A DNA stretch of 64,000 bases from Algoriphagus antarcticus (GTDB lineage Bacteria; Bacteroidota; Bacteroidia; Cytophagales; Cyclobacteriaceae). This document shows, piece after piece, positions 51,831-62,400 of the stretch. Position numbers and translations under genes: made by a program. Each line of letters begins with the position of its first letter. Within the stretch, counting starts at the first letter, position 1. Below the pieces are notes generated by a model. That model was not told the DNA's origin. It saw only the letters and a program-made list of their open reading frames with translations, and ran no database searches. The stretch lies in NCBI RefSeq assembly GCF_002150685.1, contig NZ_MSSW01000007.1, positions 62,001 to 126,000 on the forward strand. Direction: 5' to 3'.

Positions 51831-53255
51831 ATGAGTAGTAAATTTTTTGTGTCTCTTATTGTGTTTTCCTAAGCATTACTTTCTTGTAATGAGGCTTGTG
51901 CCCAATATTTAAGGTCTGTAACTGCGACCAAGACCTATACATCAAACGGATCTTTTACGATTACGGACCTTTCAGACATTCTTGGATTTGACCCCAATAA
52001 TGAGATTTTTGCTGTAGCAGAAGTTGAGGTGGTGATAGTGGGAGGTGGGGGAGGTGCCGGACGCGGGCGTGCAGCCGGAGGAGGTGGAGGTGGTCAAGTT
52101 AAAATTGAAACAATTACTTTAAACTTAGGAGCAAGTTTGGTGATAACAATCGGACAAGGGGGAAAGGGAGCACAGCAATCAGGTAATAATACCGATAATG
52201 GATTAACGGGTGAAAATACTGTTGTCAGTTTAAATTCCGGATCCTTTTCTCAAGCATACACTTCAAGTGGTGGTCAGGGTGGATCCGGAAGTGGAAATGG
52301 GGGTTCAAATGGAAATGGAAATGCGGGAGGTTTGGTCAATGGACCTGGACAGAATGCTAAAGGTGGTGGCGGTGGAGGTGCAGTTGGACCTGGTACTAAT
52401 GGAAGCGGAAATGGATCTTCCTCTACTGGCGGACAAGGTGGTAATGGAGTATTTATAGCTTCCACCGGTAATTCATATGGTGCAGGAGGCGGCGGAAATG
52501 GGAGGAATGGAGGATCTGGTGGATCTGGTGATGGAGGAAATTCAAATCCATCTGGACCAGGAGAAAATGCAGCTTCCAATTCAGGATCTGGGGGTGGCGC
52601 AGGAAGTTCTTCCACCTCAGGAGGTAATGGTTCAAACGGAAAAGTTATCGTCCAAATTGTTTATCGAATTTTGCCTGTAGAATTCCTTTATTTCAATGCA
52701 AAATATTCTGAATCTAATAGAACCGGAGAACTAAGTTGGATTACTGCCAAAGAATGGGAAAATGCGCATTTCAATATCGAACGATCTGTAAATACAGTCA
52801 CTTCTTGGGAAAAGATCGGGGAGTTAGCTGGACAAGGGTACTCAGATGCTCCGGTAGAATATGATTTTAGAGATTCTAACCTCCCAATCGCCGGAGGGAA
52901 TATCTTCTACCGATTAAAGCAAGTCGATTTCGAGGGAAATTCTGCCTACAGTGAAACCCGAGCGATCAAGGTGGAACCTCTGCCTGGCATTACCTATTGG
53001 AGAGTATTCCCTAATCCTACCACAGGATCTCCTTTTAACATAGAAATCATGGATCCATCTGCCTATCGTGATGAGCCGATCAGCCTACGAGTTATCGCTC
53101 CGACCGGTCAATATGAGCTATTTCAGGTAGATCAAATACGAGAAATGGGGGCTTTGGTGAGTAGCTATTTTGAATCAAAAGCCGCTGGAGTTTATACTAT
53201 CGAGATCGCTTGGGGGGCAAAGGGAGAATACCATAAAGTCATACTGAGACGGTAA
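51831..53255 (+). pseudogene. Glycine-rich T9SS cargo protein with an in-frame stop in its signal peptide
   Basis: From ATG 51831 the frame reads MSSKFFVSLIVFS, stop (TAA 51870-51872), then ALLSCNEACAQ, which together form a normal signal peptide ending in an AQ cleavage site. The same frame then runs unbroken to 53255. The mature part has a glycine-rich domain of the VEVVIVGGGGGAGRGR type (about 200 residues), a beta domain (PVEFLYFNAKYSESNRTGEL onward), and a type IX secretion sorting domain (WRVFPNPTTGSPFNIEI to the end). After the stop, the first usable start in this frame is a GTG around 52026-52029, which would lack export. A real nonsense mutation, read-through, or a base-call error are possible. 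Confidence 0.7.
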
Positions 53256-53385
53256 GAAAGCTTTTTTTTTAGCTTCTGATTCTCAGCTTTTTAAACTATC
53301 ATTCACGCTTAAAATTATCTGAAAACCATTTTAATGTATTTGAAAAAAATAAAGTTAGTTTTAAAATAGAATTAATTACTTTACT

Positions 53386-53397
53386 GGCAAATTTGCC
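53386..53397. promoter_or_regulatory. Perfect 12-bp palindrome before the giant gene
   Basis: GGCAAATTTGCC ends 6 nt before ATG 53404. It could pair in the mRNA and mask the start region, or be a protein-binding site. Confidence 0.35.
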
Positions 53398-53403
53398 TTA
53401 GTA

Positions 53404-56400
53404 ATGCCCTTTAAGGAAACTCCTAACTTCCATTTTTCCCTTTTTTTTACCCGTTTTTTAGCCATTAGAAGGTTGGGGATGATTCTATTTTTGATTTTTG
53501 GATGGGGAGTGAGTGAGGGATTTGGGCAGATAGCTTTTAGGGGATCCTCCACCAACACAAGTAATGGGGGTTCAATAATCATTACTGCGCCTGCAACCTT
53601 ACAAGTTGGTGATTTGATGATCGTTAATATTGCTGAAAGTGATAATGATGGAGCCACTTTAGGTCAAGGAGGTTACTTGGCTGGATGGACAACTATTGCT
53701 TCTGGTGTGTTTGCCTCGGCTGGAAATGATAGATGGGCTGTAGCTTGGCTGTACAAGATTGCAGATGCCGGTGATGTGGCCAACCGTAATTTTGGTTTTG
53801 ATGCAGATAATCAGGCGGAGAGCATTGTCGGAGGTATTGCTACCTTCTCGGGAGTTGATTCTTCTAATCCTTTCGACGTAATTGGAAATCCCTATGTAGG
53901 TACCGGAGATGATGTTATTTCAGATGAGATTTCTCCGACTGTAGCTGGAAATGCTTTAGTAATGCTGGCTGCCATAGCAGACAATACTACCTATGCGGAT
54001 GATGGATGGAATACAAATACTCCTGGTCCTGGCGTACTACAATTAACAGAAATTTTTGAACAAACATCCACAACAAGTGCTAACTTATCCGTCGGAGCTG
54101 CTTGGGTTCTAAATCCTAACACCGGTAATACCGGAGATGGAGACGCGGAAATGAATGGTAGTCAAAATGATACCTATGCTTCAATCCTTTTAGCCCTTCG
54201 GCCTTGTAATACGACAACCGGAATGTTGAGTGGCGCACAAACAATCTGCGCTGGGGGAACTACTACTTTTACTTCCACTTTATCAGGTGGTTCTTGGTCA
54301 ACTAGTAGCGCTGCAATTGCCACAATCAATTCTTCAACAGGAGTTATTACCGGAGTTTCTGCGGGTACAGCTTCGATGACTTATACTGTCACAGGAACAG
54401 GTGGATGTGCAAATGGTACAACTACTCGGACAGTGACAGTAACTGCCCCCCCATCCAGCTTAAGCTATACTATCAATAGTCCAACCTACTGTGCAGGTCA
54501 GACAATTACCGCTAATAGTGCAACCAGCGGAGGCGGTGCAGCAACCAGTTTTTCAGTATCCCCAGCTTTACCTGCGGGTTTAACATTTAATACTACTACG
54601 GGACAAATAACCGGTACACCAACCACAACTGTCGGTTTACCAGCAGCTAACTATACCGTTAGAGCAACCAATTCATGCGGATTTACCGAAAGGGTCTTGA
54701 ATATTACAATTACCCCGGCAGCCCCAACCGGCTTAAGCTATACTGCTAATGGACCTTTAACCTATTGTGCAAGTCAGCCAATAACACCTAATAACGCAAG
54801 TACTAGCGGAGGGGGTGCTGCAACAAGCTTTTCAGTATCGCCAGCTCTCCCCGCCGGTTTGACACTAAATACAACTACCGGACAGATAACCGGCACACCA
54901 ACCACAGTAGCGGGTGTAGCAACAGCTAACTATGTCGTAAGAGCAACCAATTCATGCGGATTTAACGAAAGGACGTTGAATATTAGAATTACGCCTGCAG
55001 CCCCCACCGGCTTAAGCTATACCTCAAACGGCCCTCTAGCCTATTGTGTGGGTCAGGCTATAACCCCTAATAGCACAAGTACAAGCGGAGGCGGTGCAGC
55101 AACCAGTTTTTCAGTATCCCCAGCTTTACCTGCGGGTTTAACATTTAATACTACTACAGGACAAATAACCGGTACCCCAACCACAACTGGCGGTGTACCA
55201 GCAGCTAATTATACAGTAACCGCATCCAATTCATGTGGAAGTACCACAAGGGTCTTAAATATTAGAATTTCTACAAACACCCTCACCCTAACTTCGGCTC
55301 CTGCAACTACAGCGCAGATAGTATGTATCAATACACCGATCACTCCGATCACTTATGCTACCACCAATGCCACAGGGGCAACCTTTGCTAATCTTCCGCT
55401 AGGTGTCACAGGATCTTGGGCTGGGAATGTAGTAACCATCAGTGGTACTCCAACGGAAGCTAAACCAGCGCTTGCCTATACCGTCATATTGACTGGCGGT
55501 TGCGAAACAATCACCACCGTAGGAACGATAGCGGTTAATCCAGATAATACCATCACGCGAACCTCTGCCGCGGCTACAACTGCACAGACCGTATGTATCG
55601 ATACCCCGATCACACCCATCACCTATTCGACTACCGATGCCACAGGGGCTATATTTACCAACCTTCCAACAGGTGTCACAGGATCTTGGGCTGGGAATGT
55701 AGTAACCATTAGCGGTACACCTACAGTAGCCGGAGCTGCATTGACCTATACCGTCACATTGACAGGAGGTTGTGGAGCAATCATCACCACAGGTTCCATT
55801 GCCGTTACTCCAAATAATACCCTTACCCTAACTTCTGCTGCTGCGACCTCCACCCAGGCAGTATGTATCAATACAGCAATTGTTCCTATCACGTATATGA
55901 CAACCGGAGCAACCAATGCGGCGGTTACCAACTTACCCGCAGGTGTCACTGGAACTTGGGCAGGCGATGTGGTAACCATAAGTGGTACGCCTACAGTAGC
56001 GGGAGCAGCACGTACTTATACCGTTACATTGACCGGTGGTTGCAGTACAAGCACCACTACTGGTACTATAGCCGTTAATCCAGATCCAACAATCAATGTA
56101 GGAGGTGCTTTAGCAGCTATCTGTCAAGGAGCAACATCAGCACAGATGGGAGGTAGTGTGGGTGGAAGTGCTACAGGTGGCACGTGGAGTGGCGGGGCAG
56201 GCACCTGGACGAATGCAAATAACCCTGCAACGGCAACTTACACCGCAGGTGCTGGTGAGTCGGGTTCAATCACCTTGACTTTAACAAGCAGCGGTGGTTC
56301 TTGCGGAACAACTTTTGTAACTAAGACTGTTACAGTCAATCAAACTCCAACTGCCAATGAAGGAGCAGCTTTAGCAGCTATCTGTCAAGCAGCAACATCA

Positions 56401-59400
56401 GCAGCCATGGGCGGTAACGTGGGCGGTGGAGCCACAGGCGGTACTTGGAGTGGCGGAGCAGGTACTTGGACAAATCCCACCAACCCTGCAACGGCAACTT
56501 ACACCGCAGGTGCTACTGAGTCGGGTTCCATCACCTTGACCTTAACCACAAGCGGAGGTTCTTGCGGAACAACTTTTATAACTAAGACTATCGCAGTCAA
56601 TCAAAACCCGACTGCCACTGTAGGGCCCGCTTTAGCAGCGATTTGTCAAGGGGATACATCAGCAGCCATGGGTGGTAGTATAGGTGGAGGAACATCAGGC
56701 GGCACCTGGAGTGGTGGAACAGGTACCTGGACAAATCCAACCAACCCTTCATCTGCAACTTACACTGCAGGTGCTTCTGAGTCGGGTTCGATCACATTGA
56801 CCTTAACCACAAGCGGTGGTTCTTGCGGAACAGTTAATACAACCAAGACTATTACAGTAAATCCTAACCCAACCGCTAATGCTGGAGGCGATTTAGCAGC
56901 TATCTGTCAAAGTGCAACATCTGCAGCCATGGGCGGTAGCGTTGGTGGAGGAGCTACGGGCGGTACTTGGAGTGGCGGAGCAGGTACCTGGATAAATGCT
57001 ACGAATCCAGCTACAGCAACATACACCGCAGGGGCTACTGAGTCGGGTTCAATCACCTTGACTTTAACAAGCAGCGGTGGTTCTTGCGGAACAGTTACTG
57101 CAATCAAAACTATTAGAGTAAATCCTAACCCAACTGCCAATGCAGGAGCAGCTTTAGCAGCTATCTGCCAAGGGGGAACATCATCAGCCATGGGCGGTAG
57201 TATTGGTGGAGGAGCTACGGGCGGCACATGGAGTGGCGGAGCAGGTATCTGGACAAATGCTACTAATCCAGCTACAGCAACGTACACCGCTGGTATCTCT
57301 GAGTCAGGTCCCATTACATTGACCTTAACCACTAGCGGTGGTTCTTGCGGAACAACTTTTGTAACTAAGACTATTACAGTCAATCAAACTCCAACTGCCA
57401 ATGCAGGACCCGATTTAGCAGCGATTTGTCAAGGAGCTGCATCAGCAGCCATGGGCGGTAGTGTCGGTGGTGGAGCTACAAGTGGTACATGGAGTGGCGG
57501 AGCAGGTATATGGACAAATGCCAACAATCCTTCAACGGCAACTTACACCGCAGGTGCTACTGAGTCGGGTTCCATCACCCTGACCTTAACCACAAGCGGA
57601 GGTTCTTGCGGAACAACTACTGCGACTAAAACAATTATCGTCAATCCAACCCCAGCAATTAGTAACATGATCACCTCGGTTTGTACCGATGGCACTTTTA
57701 CAATTATACCAGTTAACGGCACTGATGGAAATGTTCCAGCAGGGACAACTTATTCCTGGTCTGCACCTGTTGTCACAGGTGGAATGACAGGTGGAGCAGC
57801 AGGCAGCTCAGCAACTAGTATTTCTGGCACCCTAAGAAATACAAACAATGGAGCGCAAACAGCTACCTATACCGTTACGCCTACGACTGGAAGTTGCACA
57901 GGTACTCCTTTTACAGTAATCATAACGGTAAATGTAGCAACCGCAATAAATTTTCCTCCCGATAACACCAATCGATTCAAATGCTTTGGAGATGGTTTTC
58001 CTCCTTTATCAGTGGGTGCGATTGGAGGAGATTTAACCTATCAATGGTTTAGTAATACCACTCAATCAAATATAGGGGGGACTTTGATAGCAGGAGCAGA
58101 ATCTGTAAGCTATGCACCTCCTTCTGCTATAGAAGGTATTACTTATTATTACGTGGTAGTTACCGGCTCCTGTGGAACCCAGACTTCTGCTCCCTCAGGA
58201 GAATATACAGTCAATCCATCAAAGACTTTAATTACTGTGGATCCTTCTGATGTTGATCAAACTGTATGTCTGGGAGATACTTTTACTACTATTTCGGCTT
58301 TAGCATCCGGTGAGGGCACGATAAATTACCAATGGTATAGCAATTCAAATCCGACCAATAGTGGGGGCATTTTAATTCCTGGGGAAATCAATGAAGATTA
58401 TACCCCACTAGCTTCATCGGTAGGAACTAGCTACTATTATGTACTAGCCTCAAGTGATTGCGGAACCGTTTCAACAGCAGTTTCAGGAGCTTTTACTGTT
58501 GATCCCAAACCACAAATAAATGATATGACCGATGCAGTCTGTAGCGAGGCAGGGTTTACAGTTTCCCCAGTTGATGGCACAAATGGCGTGGTTCCAGCGG
58601 GAACTACCTATTCATGGGCAATACCTGCTGTATCCGGTGGGCTAAGTGGTGGAGCATCAGGCAGTGGAAATAGCATTACAGGTACTTTAACCAATTCAAC
58701 TAATACTACTCAAACAGCTACTTACACTGTTACACCTATAACCGGAACTTGTCCGGGAGCTACTTTTACAGTTACTGTTACTGTTGATCCAAAAGCGGCG
58801 ATAAGTAACATGACTGATATGATATGTAGCGGTGAAGGGTTTGCCTCTACACCAGGTAATGGGACAAATGGTTTGATACCTGCCGGAACAACTTATTCAT
58901 GGCCAGCTCCAGTGGTAACTGGGGGACTTACCGGTAGAGCTTCTGGAAGTGGAGAAAGCAGCATTACGGGGATTTTGTCCAACCCAACTAACATCGCTCA
59001 AACGGCTACTTATACAATTACACCTCTATCAGGAAGTTGTGCAGGACCTACTTTCACTTTAACTGTCACAGTTAGTCCAAAACCAGCAATAACGGCATCA
59101 ACCAGTTCCGTATGTGGTGATGCAGCTTTTACAGCTACACCAGCTAACGGCACGAATGGGGTGGTTCCTGCTGGAACTACCTATGCTTGGTTGGCACCAA
59201 CTGTAACAGGAGGACTTATTGGAGGAACAGCTAGTATTGGCTCCCCAACCAGCATCACAGGGACTCTTTCCAATCCAACAAATACCGCTCAAACTGCTAC
59301 CTATACGGTGATACCTACGTCAGGAAGTTGTAAAGGGCCTGCTTTCACAGTAACTGTGACAGTCAGTCCAAGACCAGCAGTGACAAACATGGTCAATGCA

Positions 59401-62400
59401 GTATGTAGTGGTTCAGGTTTTACAACAACACCGATAAATAGTACTAATGGAATTGTGCCAGCGGGTACGACCTATTCTTGGCCTGCTCCGGTTGTGACTG
59501 GAAGTTTGACCGGAGGCGCAGCAAGCAGTAGCTCGCCAACCAGCATTACAGGTACTTTAACCAATCCAACTACTTCTCCTCAAACTGCCACATATACAGT
59601 CACTCCGATAACCAGTTCTTGTGCGGGCACTACTTTTACGGTGACAGTGACAGTAAACCCAACACCGGTATTGAATAGTACATTAACTCCTGCGGCGATC
59701 TGTAGCAATTCTGCATTCAACTATACTCCGACTAGCCTTACGAGCGGTACGGCCTTCACTTGGACAAGGGCAGCGGTAACAGGTATCAGCAATGCAGCAG
59801 TGACTGTTGCGCAGTCTTCAAATCCAAATGAGACTTTAATAAACACCACCGCCAGCCCAGTTGATGTGGTATATGCTTATACCATCACAGCAAACGGTTG
59901 TAGTAATACACAGAATGTAACGGTAAGGGTAAACCCAATACCTACGCTCAATAGTACATTAACACCTGTTGCGATCTGTAGCAATTCTGCGTTTACCTAT
60001 ACTCCGTCTAGCCTTACGAGTGGTGCGACCTTTACATGGACTAGAGCAGCGGTAACTGGTATAAGCAATGCCGCGGTTACCACCGCTCAGTCAACCAATC
60101 CAAATGAAATCTTAATCAACACTACTGCTAACCCAGTTAGTGTGGTGTATTCTTATACTACCACTGCAAACGGCTGCAGCAACACACAGAACGTAACGGT
60201 ATCTGTAAGCCCTAGACCAGTGGTCTCCAATCGGACAGCAGCAATTTGCAGCGGCTCAGAATTTACCATTTCGCCAGCTAACGGTTCGCCAACTTCAGCC
60301 ACTATCGTCCCTACGGGTACAACTTATACTTGGACAGTGGTAGATAATCCTAACGTAACAGGTGACTTGGCTCGGGGAACGCCACCAACGAATATTTCTC
60401 AGACTTTGGTTAATACTTCGGCTGTAATTCAAACGGTAACCTACACAATTACTCCCTCTGTAGGAGGTTGTACAGGGCCTTCATTTACAGCAACTGTAAC
60501 GGTCAACCCGACTCCGATATTGAGCAGCGCAACTGCTGTGACCCGATGTACCAATCTATCAACTAGCTATACAGCGATAAGCACAACGCCAAGCACAACT
60601 TTCTCATGGACTCGTGCGGTGGCTGCTGGAATCAGCAATGGTGCTGGCAGTGGGGCGAGTGCAACAGCAAACGAGAACCTGATAAACACAACAGCAAATC
60701 CTGTTAATGTTGTTTATGTCTATACATTGACGGCAAACGGTTGCAGCAATACCCAGAATGTAACTGTTACTGTGAACCCTAGACCGGCAATTACTCCAAT
60801 TACACAAGCGATTTGTAGCGGCGAAACCTTTACAGTTTCGCCTGTTAACGGCGCGAATGATATAGTTCCGGCTGGTACAACTTTCACTTGGACAGTCGCA
60901 CCTAATGGCAGCGTTACGGGTGAGACTAATCAAGCAACACCACAAGCAAATATTTCTCAATTATTAACTAATAGTACTACTTCAGTTCAGACAGTAGTTT
61001 ATACCGTCACACCAACCTCAGGAAGTTGCGCAGGAACTCCTTTTACGGTAACCATAACCGTAAAACCAACCCCTACAGTAAATGCAGTAAGCAACCAAAC
61101 TCTATGTAATGGGTTAAACACTAATGCTGTTAATTTCACAGGCAATGCGGTGGCGGGCAAGGTTTATACTTGGACAAATGACACCCCTTCAATTGGATTA
61201 GCGGCTTCAGGCACAGGAAATATCCCTTCTTTTACTTCAACCAATACTGGTGCAGCACCAGTTACTGCAACAATTACAGTTACGCCAGTTGCAAATGGCT
61301 GTCCTGGAACTCCAAGAAATTTTACCATTACTGTTAACCCTTCACCTGTAGTGACATTATTGGCAGATTATTGTGCCGTAGGTGGAAGAGTAAGATTAAT
61401 AGCAAGTTCAAACATACCAGTAACCTGGGCATGGAGCACATCCCCTTCAACTAGCTCAACTATTGACGTGGATCTTGCCGGATCATTTACTGTGACAGCA
61501 ACTTCTACTGCCGGATGTGTTACAACAGCTACCATCAGTGTAGCTCAGGAATTGGTAATCGATGGATCCTTTACAAACTTTGATCCGAATAATATAAGTT
61601 TCACTACTGGTAACATTTATGTAGCTAATAATCCACTTGTCACTAACGAATTAACTCCAGAAGGCCTTTATGGAGTTGGTCAAAGTGCACGAGATTATCA
61701 TCCAAATTTTTGGGGGATTGATCACACCAACAATGCTGTGGGACCAAGAAATCTAATGATTTTCAACACATTGTTGCCTTCAACAACAGTTTGGCAACAA
61801 GAGGTTAACGTTCAACCTAATACTGAATATTATTTTTCTGGATGGGCCATGAGTATAAATAATGCTAGCCCTTTTGCAGAACTGATCTTTGCCGTGAATG
61901 GAGATGAGCTAGGTATCTCAGCAGCTTTACCGACTGGACCAACTAATGCAACTGAAGTCAATAATAACATCTATTGGAGACGTTTTTATGGTTCATGGAA
62001 TTCAGGTGCTATCAGTGGCAATATTAATATTAGTATTGTAAACTTACAAGGATCATTAAGTGGAAATGACTTCGCTCTAGATGACATCTCTTTTGGTACT
62101 CTATCGACATTTTTAAGATTGACCTCTGCTGTTGGTACAGATAGTCAAACTGTTTGTCAAAATTCTCCATTAACCGATATTACTTACACAGCAGGTAGTG
62201 GAATCGCAGGCCCAACAGTTATTGGTTTGCCACCAGGAATTACTACCTCATGGAACGGAGTAACCTTAAGATTTAATGGTTCACCAACAACAGCAGCTAT
62301 AGGGACATATAACTATACAGTTTCTACCACTGGAAATTGTGTACCCGCCATTGCTACTGGTACAATTACAGTTATTCCAATCCATACCATCACTGCAGGA

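Noticed and set aside
56907-57383. 158-residue open frame on the minus strand inside the six-repeat array, with its own repeated pattern
   Set aside because: It is the antisense shadow of the 261-bp repeats; low-stop composition of Gly/Thr/Ala codons explains it. No start context or domain.
56086-57651. CRISPR-like or satellite array
   Set aside because: The 261-bp units are in-frame protein repeats without short constant repeats and unique spacers.
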